Positions 55,119 through 63,740 of a stretch of 64,000 bases of DNA are shown here, piece by piece. The notes beneath the pieces were generated by a model, which had not been told where the DNA came from, ran no database searches, and saw only the letters and a program-made list of their open reading frames with translations. This DNA is from Bacillus sp. SA1-12 (GTDB lineage: Bacteria; Bacillota; Bacilli; Bacillales; Bacillaceae), in contig NZ_LATZ01000131.1 of the NCBI RefSeq assembly GCF_000981385.1, forward strand, positions 62,001-126,000, given 5' to 3'. The position numbers were made by a program, and so were the translations under genes. The first letter of the stretch is position 1. The number at the start of each line of letters is the position of its first letter.

Positions 55119-56231
55119 GTGAACATCTTAAATATTGCCTGGAAGGGCATCAAAGCGGATTTTCGGGATATTCGTACGTTAGTTTTTATGTTAGCTTTTC
55201 CAATTGTTTTAATGCTCATCCTCGGAACGGCTTTATCCAATACATTTACGACTAGTCTTCCAATAGATGACATTCAGGTGTTATATAAGGATACAACGAA
55301 AGGTCAATATTTTTCGCAGTTTATTACAGAGATGGAGAAGTCCGGGATACACTTTGAAAAAGCCGGTGAAAATATGGATGCTGAAAAGAAAGTGAAACAA
55401 AGTAAGTATCATGGCTACGTGGAAGCATCAGAAGAAGGAATTAAGCTCTTTGTAAACAGCAGAACGAGTATTGAAGGCAGTATTCTTCAAGGAATGCTTT
55501 CTTCATATGTGGATCGGTACAATATATCTTCAGAAATCATAAAGGCAGCTCCCGAGAAGCTGGAAAGTGCCTTCACTCGCGAAAAGCAAGATGATTTTAT
55601 GAAGGAAACGACACTTCTTCCAGATAAAGAACCGGGAGCAATGGATTATTATGCGATTGTGATTACGACGATGATGGTTCTTTACGGAGCGATGTCAGCA
55701 AGCGGAGAAATTGTGAGTGAAAGAGTGAGAAAGACAGGCGATCGCCTGATTGCTTCTCCAGTCAGAAAAAGAGAAATTTTTATAGGGAAAGTACTGGGAA
55801 GTCTTGTGAGTAATAGCTTATGTATCGCGCTCCTCCTTCTATGCAGCAAAGTGTTTTTCAATGCATATTGGGGAGAGAATATTGGACTCGTATTCCTTGT
55901 GCTGCTAACCGAAGTTGTGTTTGCAGTAAGTCTAGGAATCGGTGTTACCTTTTTAACGAAAACAAATTCGGGTCATGCCCTCATCATTATGCTGTTTGTC
56001 CAACTGGCATCATTTTTTGGAGGAGCCTATTATAAAATTGAAAACCCAGAGGGAATCTTTAAGTTCATTACGGAACTATCACCTCTCACTTGGATGAACA
56101 CAGCGATGACGAAAATCATTTACACGAATGACTTTTCTGCAGCCATTCCGGCCCTTTCGATTAATATTGCCGGTTCACTCTTATTTTTACTCTTCGCCAT
56201 GATCTCAATCCAAAGAAGGGGGGCACTATAA
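55119..56231 (+). CDS. ABC-2 type permease (LnrM-like)
   Basis: A 370-residue permease: one N-terminal transmembrane helix (about 20-42), a long extracellular domain (45-180) and five C-terminal helices (about 185-365), the usual ABC-2/DrrB topology. Start is a GTG (55119-55121) preceded by GGAAGAGGGG. One base overlaps the next permease gene. Confidence 0.87.
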   Translation: MNILNIAWKGIKADFRDIRTLVFMLAFPIVLMLILGTALSNTFTTSLPIDDIQVLYKDTTKGQYFSQFITEMEKSGIHFEKAGENMDAEKKVKQSKYHGYVEASEEGIKLFVNSRTSIEGSILQGMLSSYVDRYNISSEIIKAAPEKLESAFTREKQDDFMKETTLLPDKEPGAMDYYAIVITTMMVLYGAMSASGEIVSERVRKTGDRLIASPVRKREIFIGKVLGSLVSNSLCIALLLLCSKVFFNAYWGENIGLVFLVLLTEVVFAVSLGIGVTFLTKTNSGHALIIMLFVQLASFFGGAYYKIENPEGIFKFITELSPLTWMNTAMTKIIYTNDFSAAIPALSINIAGSLLFLLFAMISIQRRGAL

Positions 56232-57376
56232 TGAAGGACATTTTTTGGTTAATTCAGAACACGCTAAGTGTGACTTTCCGAAAAAAACAGAACATTATTT
56301 TATATCTTTGCTTGCCGTTATTGGCCATAGTGGTCTCACTCCTTGTCTACAGCGGGGACCAAACAAATATCCTCCATGTTGGAATTGTAAACAATGATAA
56401 AAATGAAATCACTTCTGATACGATTACGTTTTTAAAGGAATTAGAAAACGTTGAGATTTCGATGATTGCTGAGGAGGAGGTTCAAGATACCATTACATCT
56501 GGAGAATTGGATAGTGTCATTACCTTTGATGAGGGATTTTCAGAAAGCGTGCTAAAAGGGAATCCTGATCATATCCAGCTTACATCAATTAAAGGTGCTG
56601 CGATTACAGGGTATGTTAAATCTTATTTGCATCAATATATCGATAATATTGCGACGATCAGCTTTGTAGCAGACGGAAATCAAGAGGTCTTTGAAGAGAT
56701 GTATAACAATTTTCAGCAAACAGACTTCAAACTGTCCACACATTCCATAGAAGATACATCGAAGAGCAGAAATATGACGAATCAAGCAATTGGCTTTTTA
56801 ATTATGATTATGTTGATGTCTGCAGCGAATTTAGCTGAAATCATTCTTTTAGATAAGCAAAACCGGACTTATTTTCGCTTGTTATCAACTCCAATTAATG
56901 CTAGAAAATATTTATTCTCAAATGTCATGGTGAACATGATTGTGATGACTATCCAAGTATTCATCACGTTAACGATCATGAAAAGCATCCTTCATGCTGG
57001 CACGAATATGTCATTTTGGGAAGCTACCATTGTTATGTTGCTTTTCTCATTGGTTTCTGTTGGGCTATCACTTGTGATTATCTCGTTTTCGAACAGCCGC
57101 GGATCAGCAAGTGCCTTGCAAAATTTAATTATCACTCCAACCGTCATGCTTTCAGGCTGCTTTTGGCCAATTGAAGTCATGCCCAAAACATTGCAAAAAA
57201 TAGCTAATTTCTTTCCGCAGCGCTGGACACTCGATACATTATCGAAGCTTCAGGAGGGAAGTTCATTAGGTGATTTATCTTTAAATCTTATTATTCTATT
57301 CACCTTTGCTGCTGCGTTTTTCTTAATTGCTGTTTATCGCTTTAGCAGGAATAATACGACGCAGAATTTTGTTTAG
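56231..57376 (+). CDS. ABC-2 type permease (LnrN-like)
   Basis: A 381-residue permease with the same topology as its neighbour: helix at about 22-42, extracellular domain, then six C-terminal hydrophobic stretches including the FWPIEVMPKTLQKIANFFPQRW-type ABC-2 block near residue 310 (in pieces). Its ATG shares a base with the upstream stop (TAATG). With the ATPase and first permease it forms a heteromeric exporter. Confidence 0.87.
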   Translation: MKDIFWLIQNTLSVTFRKKQNIILYLCLPLLAIVVSLLVYSGDQTNILHVGIVNNDKNEITSDTITFLKELENVEISMIAEEEVQDTITSGELDSVITFDEGFSESVLKGNPDHIQLTSIKGAAITGYVKSYLHQYIDNIATISFVADGNQEVFEEMYNNFQQTDFKLSTHSIEDTSKSRNMTNQAIGFLIMIMLMSAANLAEIILLDKQNRTYFRLLSTPINARKYLFSNVMVNMIVMTIQVFITLTIMKSILHAGTNMSFWEATIVMLLFSLVSVGLSLVIISFSNSRGSASALQNLIITPTVMLSGCFWPIEVMPKTLQKIANFFPQRWTLDTLSKLQEGSSLGDLSLNLIILFTFAAAFFLIAVYRFSRNNTTQNFV

Positions 57377-57631
57377 TATTCATCAATGGAATGGAATGAA
57401 GGACAATTCCCATTGTAGCTGAAAAAACCTGTTTCTCATCAAATCGCCGGGTGCCTGAGAAAAGTGATATATTTAGCATATAAACCAGCCCATATACATG
57501 TTGATTGTTATTGTTCTTCATCATATTAGAGAACGTGGGAAAATTTATTATCAAGATAATTTTAAAGGCATAAAAATATCGTATTCCTGATTGTGTTACT
57601 TAACATAATCACAATTTTAAGAAGTAAGCAA

Positions 57632-57680
57632 AAAGACCAGATCCTTGTGTATAAAGGATTTGGCCTTTGTTCATTTTTTT
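57632..57680 (+). terminator. Terminator of the exporter operon
   Basis: AAAGACCAGATCCTT (57632-57646) pairs with AAGGATTTGGCCTTT (57654-57668) with small mismatches and is followed by GTTCATTTTTTT. The rest of 57377-57741 holds no gene that I recognise. Confidence 0.75.
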
Positions 57681-57741
57681 ATACATCGTTGATTTATCAA
57701 CGTTATTGGCTTCTGAAGAAGCATGACAGATAAAATCGAAG

Positions 57742-58419
57742 TTAATTAAACTTTGACCTTTGGAACTTAATGAGCTTTTCTCCAACTAGATCTCTAAGTG
57801 GGAGGAACAAGATAATTGATAATATATATCCTAGCATAAATCCTGTAATATTAAGGATAAGGTCATCGATGTCGGCCCCTCTTGTATAAGGATATTCAGA
57901 ATAAAATGCATGGGTAAAAGAAACAATAACTTGTACAATTTCTATAAATAATGTAGTGACAAACCCTATAAGCAGAGCTAATCTAATTTTCTTATATTCA
58001 GAATTAATTAATGGTAAATATATTCCTAAAGGGAATAGTAAAAAAAGATTTCCAATCGTTTGAAACAAAGTTACGTTTCCAGTAATTGTTTTGAAAGGTA
58101 TTAGATTAATATAAATTACAATTTCTTCTAAATTTCTAATTACTTTTAAATTAAAATAATCAAAAAATGGGATATCAAATATCGTGTATTTAAACAAATA
58201 ATAAATATATATAAAGAATGTTGAACTGATTAAAGTGTTTAATAATGTGCTTGGATTATTTTTTTTTAATAACACAAAGAACAATACTACAAAAGGTAAA
58301 CAATTTAATAACCCATTGTATATACTTAAAGTATCCCCCATATTCTCAACAATTGAGTTTTTTATCATTAGGAAGATAACAGGGCCTAATACAATAATCC
58401 ACTTTAGAAGAAGTTTCAT
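57742..58419 (-). CDS. VanZ family protein
   Basis: A 225-residue membrane protein with about six helices. The VanZ pattern is visible: NLIPFKTITGN (about 105-115), GNLFLLFPLGIYLPL (about 122-136), the polar helix FIEIVQVIVS, and RGADIDDLILNITGFMLG (about 182-199). GGAGG lies seven bases before the ATG. VanZ relatives are linked to teicoplanin or other lipophilic-antibiotic tolerance, but most are uncharacterised. It lies immediately downstream of a broken sugar-binding-protein gene whose stop overlaps its start. Confidence 0.85.
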   Translation of the reverse strand: MKLLLKWIIVLGPVIFLMIKNSIVENMGDTLSIYNGLLNCLPFVVLFFVLLKKNNPSTLLNTLISSTFFIYIYYLFKYTIFDIPFFDYFNLKVIRNLEEIVIYINLIPFKTITGNVTLFQTIGNLFLLFPLGIYLPLINSEYKKIRLALLIGFVTTLFIEIVQVIVSFTHAFYSEYPYTRGADIDDLILNITGFMLGYILSIILFLPLRDLVGEKLIKFQRSKFN

Positions 58420-58880
58420 TTTCTATCCTCCAATTTCCTTTCAAAGTTTTGATTAAAATCTGTTTTGATTTTTTCCACACCACTTTTTACAGTTAATTTA
58501 TTCTCAATCATATCAGGAAAATATTTCCTAGCTATTAAACATACTTTTCTTCAGTAAATTCTTCTGGTTTAGTGGGGCCCTCTGTTCCAGAATAAAAATT
58601 ATCAGGGTCTATTCCTATATACTTATTTAGAATATATTTCTATTATTTCATCATCTATGTAAGAAGTAAATTTACCGGAAAACGAATTACGCTCACTGTT
58701 AGCCATGAAGATAGCATAATCTTTACTCAAAGCATATTCAATAGTTTTCCAAGCAAGTTCTTTTTTAGTTGAATTTTTTGATATTGCCAAGTTCTGTAAA
58801 TCAATATATGTGATTTCTTTATTATCATCAAAAACCGGGGCAGGAAGGACTGTAAAATTAAAATCTGCTAGCTTTCATTT
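58416..58880 (-). pseudogene. Broken ABC sugar-binding protein gene (C-terminal part)
   Basis: Minus-strand fragments in different frames join into a solute-binding-protein tail: TVLPAPVFDDNKEITYIDLQ, then LAISKNSTKKELAWKTIEYA and DYAIFMANSE (ending at a stop near 58632), then GIDPDNFYSGTEGPTKPEE in another frame, then RKYFPDMIENKL ending at 58416-58418. These are typical of family 1 extracellular sugar-binding proteins. Several frameshifts and loss of the N-terminal two thirds make it non-functional. Confidence 0.75.
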
Positions 58881-58900
58881 AAATTCCCTTCCCTTCCCAT

Positions 58901-59101
58901 TTAATGTGTAATATATGAATTACAGGGATATATTACCTTAAAAAATACCAAATACTGTTTTTCCACTTCATCATAATACGGGTTTAATAAAGGTAAACTA
59001 GGATTATAATACTCTTTCTTTTTTTGATTTATTAACTCAACAAAAAGAAGCACTGTCCTAAAGACCGTGTCTTTGTCTAAACCTTTGATGGAATTTTTCA
59101 T
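58901..59101 (-). CDS. Truncated SPP1-family phage holin-like protein
   Basis: A 66-residue frame beginning MKNSIKGLDKDTVFRTVLLFVELINQ, which closely follows the N-terminal pattern of SPP1-type holins (DKGT-RTVLLxxALINQ). The remainder, which should be a second membrane helix, does not fit the family, so the gene is probably truncated or frameshifted. It lies one base from the next phage gene, as holin genes usually do. Confidence 0.55.
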   Translation of the reverse strand: MKNSIKGLDKDTVFRTVLLFVELINQKKKEYYNPSLPLLNPYYDEVEKQYLVFFKVIYPCNSYITH

Positions 59102-59386
59102 TTATACCTCTCCCTTATTTTCAATTTTATCAAGTCTTTTATGGGCTTGTTTTGAACTTTCTTCTACTCGAACAACCCGATCTGATAAATCCCTTACTCG
59201 TTGTTCATTCGCCCTTATATCAATACGTATCGATTCTACACCTTGACTTATGTTATCAAACTTTGTTCGAATCACGGCCGATTCAGTTGCATCATTTTTC
59301 ACATCTTTATCTCGATTACGGCTAAATGTAAAAATGCCAATTAAGAAACCTCCTATTGCTATTAATACTGCGATTTCAACTGTCAT
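59102..59386 (-). CDS. Phage XhlA-like membrane-anchored coiled-coil protein
   Basis: A 94-residue protein with an N-terminal membrane helix (residues 4-21) followed by a long charged helix ending RVVRVEESSKQAHKRLDKIE. This design is typical of haemolysin XhlA-type or similar small proteins encoded just upstream of holins in Bacillus prophages. An AGGAGG-like site (AATTAAGGAGGTAATCAG on the minus strand, in reverse 59387-59404) precedes the ATG. Confidence 0.65.
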   Translation of the reverse strand: MTVEIAVLIAIGGFLIGIFTFSRNRDKDVKNDATESAVIRTKFDNISQGVESIRIDIRANEQRVRDLSDRVVRVEESSKQAHKRLDKIENKGEV

Positions 59387-59468
59387 CTGATTACCTCCTT
59401 AATGCCAAAATAAAAAGCCATCTAATGATGACTCAAAAATAATACATTGCTATATTCATAAGTATTCA

Positions 59469-60049
59469 TTACTGACCTGTTGCCATCCAATCTGATCCAT
59501 CACAAATTAAAGTGATAGCCTGTTCATTACTCAACACCTTATTTGCAGCATCATAAAGGGAATGGAGTTATAAGTAGAGCCCGTTCTGATTGTAATAGTA
59601 TTCGCTCCAGAACCACTATTACGAATTATAAGTAACTGACCACGTTTATATCCATCAGGCAATGCCCCCATTGTCCAACTTCCTGGTGTTGATCTAAGTC
59701 TTAAATAAATAATATCATTTGCATTATTAGCAATATTAGGTATCTGATTATCTGCTGTTACATTTTGATAAATGGTCATGTTCGGGATTGTTTCATCTTT
59801 AGATCTAAAGAAAAAATCTGTGATATCTTTTGAGATTGTGACGTTCTTATCTGCTTTAAAATTTGTAATTCTTGCAACATTTGCAGCTGTATCAAATCCT
59901 TCTACGATTACATTTCCTGTTGTTGTGCCACAAACAGCGCGAACATCATCGGCAATTATAGTTGTAGCATTAGATAAACCAAAAACCCTTCCAGCATAAT
60001 CCTTTATATCAATCCTAAAATCCGTTTTCATGATATTAGGCACACACAT
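59469..60049 (-). pseudogene. Frameshifted and truncated phage tail/appendage protein gene
   Basis: The main frame (60049-59531) reads NATTIIADDVRAVCGTTTGN, TIYQNVTADNQIP and GYKRGQLLIIRNSGSGANTI, like the C-terminal repeat region of prophage minor structural or tail proteins. Near 59550 the frame breaks; one frame over it continues YDAANKVLSNEQAITLI and ends GSDWMATGQ at a stop at 59469-59471. The N-terminal part is missing, since the upstream end abuts the integrase fragment on the other strand. Confidence 0.7.
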
Positions 60050-60211
60050 GCAACTTTAATGTTAGAAGTTGGAGCAAGTTTAAAAAAAGTGCAAGAACGT
60101 TTAGGTCATTCTAGTATAAAAGTAACTGGTGACATCTACGCTCATGTTACACCAAAATTACAAGAAAAAACCGCACGAATGTTTGGGGATTTCATGAGAA
60201 AAAACGGTTAA
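60015..60211 (+). pseudogene. C-terminal remnant of a phage integrase
   Basis: On the plus strand the frame reads HDIRHTHATLMLEVGASL then KKVQERLGHSSIKVTGDIYAHVTP and ends at TAA 60209-60211. It contains His-x-x-Arg, the second His and the catalytic Tyr of a tyrosine recombinase, so it is the last 60 residues of an integrase. The upstream part has been deleted and replaced by the tail-protein fragment. It stops 47 bases before the convergent rlmCD stop codon. Confidence 0.85.
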
Positions 60212-60258
60212 GTGGTCAAAATGTGGTCAATTCCCACTTAACAGCATTACAAATCCCT

Positions 60259-61650
60259 TTATATAAGGGTTAATTTAGCAACACACTCCACATGCGCCGT
60301 ATGCGGAAACATATCCACCGGCTGAATATACTCAACCTTATACTCCTTCGACAAATAATCAATATCCTTCGCAAGCGTCGAAGGATTACACGAAACATAG
60401 ACAAACTTCTTCGGCTTTACCTTTTTTATCGCATCTAATAGCTTTCGGTCACAGCCAGTCCTTGGCGGATCAACAACAATCACATCTGGGCGCCAGCCTT
60501 CATTCACCCATTTTGGGAGCCAGTGTTCTGCCGTTCCTGTGACATAGGTGGCATTTTCAATGCAATGTCTCTTTGCATTTTCCTGGGCATCAACTACCGC
60601 TGCCTCAATGGTGTCCATTCCGCGAACCTCGCTTGCCCCGCTTGCAAGCCATAATCCGATTGTTCCAACACCGCAATAGGCATCAGCAATTTTTTCTTTG
60701 CCAGTAAGGCCCGCTGCTTTTTTCACCTCATCGTACAGCTTCACGGTTTGAACAGGGTTAAGCTGAAAAAAAGCCCGTGCTGAAAGTTCGAAGCTGAGGT
60801 CCCCTAGTGTTTCCTGAATTACCTCTTCGCCGCTTAGATGAAGTGTTTTTTCGCCAAATATCAACGAGGTTTTGTTACCATTGATGTTTTGGACAATCGA
60901 TTTGACCTCTGGCAGTCGTTTTTGGATTTCAGCGATAATCATTTTTTTACGCGGCACTTCTTTTTGTGTTGTGATTAGCACGACTTGAACTTCACCAGAA
61001 TGAAAGCCTGCTCGGGTCACAATCGTTCGAACAATTCCTTTTCGTTTACGTTCATCATAGATCGGTACCTGAAAGTCTTCAAGAATCTGTTTTACCTCTT
61101 CAGACACTTTATTTGTTAATGGATGCTGGACCATGCAGTTTTGGATCGGGATCAGCCGGTGTGAATCCATGCCATATAAACCGGCAATGATCTTGCCGTT
61201 TTTTAGCTGTCCGACCTGGAATTGGCTTTTATTCCGGTAGTTCCACGGATCCTCCATGCCGATCGTTGGACGAATATCCAGCTTGTCTAGGTTTAGCTTT
61301 GTATGACGCTCGAGCGATTGTATCACAATATCTCGTTTTTCCTTCAGCTGTTGACCATAAGCCAAATGTTGAAGCTGGCATCCTCCGCATTCTTCATAAA
61401 TGGGACATGGCGGTTTTACTCGGAAAGGTGAGGCTTTGCGGATTTTTTTCACTTTTCCTTCTGCAAATTTCGGCTGTATCTTTGTTGCTTCAACTAAAAC
61501 TTCCTCACCAGGAAGCGCCCCAGGAACAAAGACAACCTGCCTTTTGAAGTACCCGACTCCTTCCCCGTTAATACCTAAGCGTTTAATTGTTAACGGAAAA
61601 GTTTGTCCTTTAGATATCTTGATTGAATTACCTTGCTTTTTATCGTTCAT
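60259..61650 (-). CDS. rlmCD: 23S rRNA (uracil-C5)-methyltransferase RlmCD/RumA type
   Basis: A 463-residue SAM-dependent methyltransferase for m5U in 23S rRNA. An N-terminal TRAM domain (residues about 12-70) is followed by iron-sulfur cysteines in [14 protein letters not shown] (about 82-95), the [14 protein letters not shown] block (about 300), the SAM motif [13 protein letters not shown] (about 330), DPPRTGCD (about 395) and the catalytic Cys in [13 protein letters not shown] (about 422). GGAG precedes the ATG at 61650; eight upstream codons are open but lack a site. A short CCCTT/AAGGG stem spans its stop codon. The phage remnant lies at its 3' end. Confidence 0.93.
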   Translation of the reverse strand: MNDKKQGNSIKISKGQTFPLTIKRLGINGEGVGYFKRQVVFVPGALPGEEVLVEATKIQPKFAEGKVKKIRKASPFRVKPPCPIYEECGGCQLQHLAYGQQLKEKRDIVIQSLERHTKLNLDKLDIRPTIGMEDPWNYRNKSQFQVGQLKNGKIIAGLYGMDSHRLIPIQNCMVQHPLTNKVSEEVKQILEDFQVPIYDERKRKGIVRTIVTRAGFHSGEVQVVLITTQKEVPRKKMIIAEIQKRLPEVKSIVQNINGNKTSLIFGEKTLHLSGEEVIQETLGDLSFELSARAFFQLNPVQTVKLYDEVKKAAGLTGKEKIADAYCGVGTIGLWLASGASEVRGMDTIEAAVVDAQENAKRHCIENATYVTGTAEHWLPKWVNEGWRPDVIVVDPPRTGCDRKLLDAIKKVKPKKFVYVSCNPSTLAKDIDYLSKEYKVEYIQPVDMFPHTAHVECVAKLTLI

Positions 61651-61666
61651 TAAAAACGCTCCGTTT

Positions 61667-62533
61667 CTACTCAATGCTTCTCCATAAATATAAGGTTGCG
61701 TAACTTAGATAGGGCTCCCATCGCTTGCTGTATTGGTCCATTTCCTCAGCTGTCGGCTTTTTTTCAAGCTTGAAATGCTTTTTAATTGCATTTTGTATGC
61801 CAATATCAGCCTTTGGAAAAAGATTAGGACGGCCAAGTCCGGATAAAAGCAGGCTTTGGACTGTCCATGGACCTAACCCGCGGATTTTTATCAATTTTTT
61901 CATAATCTCTTCATCTGACAGCATATCCAGTTCTGCTATATTTAATTTGCCCTCTGCAATTAGCCTTGATGTATCAATGACATATTCCGCTTTTCGTCCG
62001 CTGAATTGCAGCGCCTTTAAATCGTCATACTGTAAAGCAGCCACTGTTTTCGGTCTTGGATAAAACCACACATCATCAACCTGATAGCCAAAGGTTTTAA
62101 CAAACCGTTCGGTTAGCTTGTGAGCAAAAGCTAAATTTAACTGCTGATGAATAATACATTTCATTAAACAGCTATAAGGATCAAATTCTAACACAAGGGG
62201 TGTACCTGCGTGTTGCTGAAAAATTTCGGCTATATTTGTTTCTTGAAAATGCATGACTAGTGTATGTAATAGAAAATTAAATTGAAAGATTTTCGTTATT
62301 CTCTTTAATGCTTGTTCTTTTACCCTTTCATCAATTCCACTAATTTCAAAACACGGATTAGTAATCGATCCGACTGCTTGGACATTGATAACATAAGGCT
62401 TATCTTCTATTACCAATGGAACTTTAACGAATTTCTCATCTATATTAAGGGTGATTACAGGGTCTAAAGATAAACGACTTAAAACTCGTGCAAAATCATA
62501 CGGGCCTTCGGTTACAATCGTTTCTCTCCACAT
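61667..62533 (-). CDS. yfjP: DNA-3-methyladenine glycosylase, AlkA type (YfjP-like)
   Basis: A 288-residue base-excision repair glycosylase. The C-terminal two thirds carry the helix-hairpin-helix [21 protein letters not shown] (about 207-227) and the catalytic Asp in FPKADIGIQ (about 232-240). [20 protein letters not shown] near residue 130-149 matches the QQ-x-(S/N) substrate-pocket helix. The N-terminal part is the AlkA_N-like domain. It lies 16 bases upstream of rlmCD in the same orientation; in B. subtilis the homologue is also near pdaA. Confidence 0.9.
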   Translation of the reverse strand: MWRETIVTEGPYDFARVLSRLSLDPVITLNIDEKFVKVPLVIEDKPYVINVQAVGSITNPCFEISGIDERVKEQALKRITKIFQFNFLLHTLVMHFQETNIAEIFQQHAGTPLVLEFDPYSCLMKCIIHQQLNLAFAHKLTERFVKTFGYQVDDVWFYPRPKTVAALQYDDLKALQFSGRKAEYVIDTSRLIAEGKLNIAELDMLSDEEIMKKLIKIRGLGPWTVQSLLLSGLGRPNLFPKADIGIQNAIKKHFKLEKKPTAEEMDQYSKRWEPYLSYATLYLWRSIE

Positions 62534-62590
62534 ATTTTTGCATCCTTTTCTTTTTTAAGCTTATTATAGCATTTTACATAACCTATCTGG

Positions 62591-62775
62591 GACATTACCA
62601 TCATGGGCAAAAGAGGTTTGTCCAGTAGAGCCTTATCGGACAGTTCCTTCATGCACAAAAGCATTTTTGTCCAATTGAGCCTTTCTATCGGACAGTTTCT
62701 TCCTATGCAAAATGAAGTTTTTCCAATAGACCCTTTCTATCAGACTGTTCCTTCATGAAGAAGGGCCGTTCAAGG
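62591..62775. repeat. Short tandem repeat, 52-bp period
   Basis: Four units aligned on GACA(G)TTCCTTCATG start at 62591, 62639, 62691 and 62743, with spacings of 48, 52 and 52 bp; shared elements include GTCCAATTGAGCC, TTTCTATCG and GCAAAA. The unit is unrelated in sequence to the array at 3080-3920 but has the same period. It fills the gap between pdaA and the glycosylase gene. Confidence 0.85.
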
Positions 62776-62780
62776 GCAAT

Positions 62781-62816
62781 GAAAAAACCCTTATCAAAGG
62801 GAAATAAGATAAGGGT
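62781..62816 (-). terminator. Terminator overlapping the pdaA stop codon
   Basis: ACCCTTATC (62787-62795) pairs with GATAAGGGT (62808-62816); six T residues follow on the minus strand. The upstream arm lies in the last codons of pdaA. Confidence 0.85.
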
Positions 62817-63594
62817 GATCGATCGCTTTATTGATCATTAAATCGTCTAAGCTTTTAAAAATATAGCCTTGCTTCTCTAAATCCGTTATGGCCTGATCAA
62901 GCGCCTCCGCATTATCTTTAGAAACAGTATGAAGCAAAAGGATCGCACCAGGATGGATTTGTCTTAAAATATTATCATAAGCATATTTCCAGCCCCTTTG
63001 CGCATCAACCTTCCAATCAATAAATGCCAAGGACCAAAAGACAGTTGTATATCCAAGTTCTTTTGATTCAGCAAGAACGCGGTCACTGAAAATCCCTCTC
63101 GGCGGTCTTAAATAGCTCATCCCTTTTTGCGTGGTAAGCTCCTCCACCTTAAGCCGTACTGACTCAAGCTCTTCTTTCAGCTCTTCATCACTCTGTGTTG
63201 TTAAATCAGGATGATGCCAAGAGTGGTTGCCGACAATATGCCCTTCCTTGACCATTCTTTTCACTATTTCAGGCTCTGTATTTAAATAATGGCCGGTAAT
63301 AAAAAAGGTTGCTGGGACATTGTGCTTTTTTAATACATCAAGAACCTTGGCCGTATACCCATTTTCATAACCATTATCAAAGGTTAAATAGATTTCCTTT
63401 TTGGTCGGATCCCCCGAATAAAAGGCACCATGTTTTGCAAGAAGCTTATCTAATTTCTCCCCAGCCGAAGCAGGTTCATGATTTTGACTCCTCTTAAATC
63501 CCCAATGAATTGGATTATTAGGATATGCCGAGACTGTGCTCATCGACAGAAAAATAACACAAAATAAAATTACAGAAATGGACCATTTTTTCAT
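62794..63594 (-). CDS. pdaA: Delta-lactam-type polysaccharide deacetylase PdaA
   Basis: A 266-residue exported peptidoglycan N-acetylmuramic acid deacetylase, needed in B. subtilis for muramic-delta-lactam in the spore cortex. A signal peptide covers residues 1-23 (ends VSA). NodB-type motifs are present: TFDNGYENGY (about 70), VGNHSWHHPD (about 120), LRPPRGIFS (about 161) and LLLHTVS (about 223). The TFDNGYE form, with Asn in place of the second Asp, is the PdaA subgroup hallmark. Neighbourhood (yfjP) agrees with B. subtilis yfjS. Confidence 0.92.
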   Translation of the reverse strand: MKKWSISVILFCVIFLSMSTVSAYPNNPIHWGFKRSQNHEPASAGEKLDKLLAKHGAFYSGDPTKKEIYLTFDNGYENGYTAKVLDVLKKHNVPATFFITGHYLNTEPEIVKRMVKEGHIVGNHSWHHPDLTTQSDEELKEELESVRLKVEELTTQKGMSYLRPPRGIFSDRVLAESKELGYTTVFWSLAFIDWKVDAQRGWKYAYDNILRQIHPGAILLLHTVSKDNAEALDQAITDLEKQGYIFKSLDDLMINKAIDHPYLISL

Positions 63595-63682
63595 CTTGCT
63601 TCTCTCCTCAATTCATATCATCTTATCTATAGTGTTTATTGAGGGCGGTTTTCCATACGGAGTAAAAAATTCCAAGTTTTAA

Positions 63683-63719
63683 GCAAACAAAAAGAAGACC
63701 CAGGTCCCCCCAGGTCTTC
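63683..63719 (-). terminator. Terminator of the fumarase gene
   Basis: GAAGACC (63694-63700) pairs with GGTCTTC (63713-63719); TTTTTGTTTG follows on the minus strand. It lies 22 bases after the fumarase stop. Confidence 0.85.
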
Positions 63720-63740
63720 GATCAATTTTTAAACAAATGT

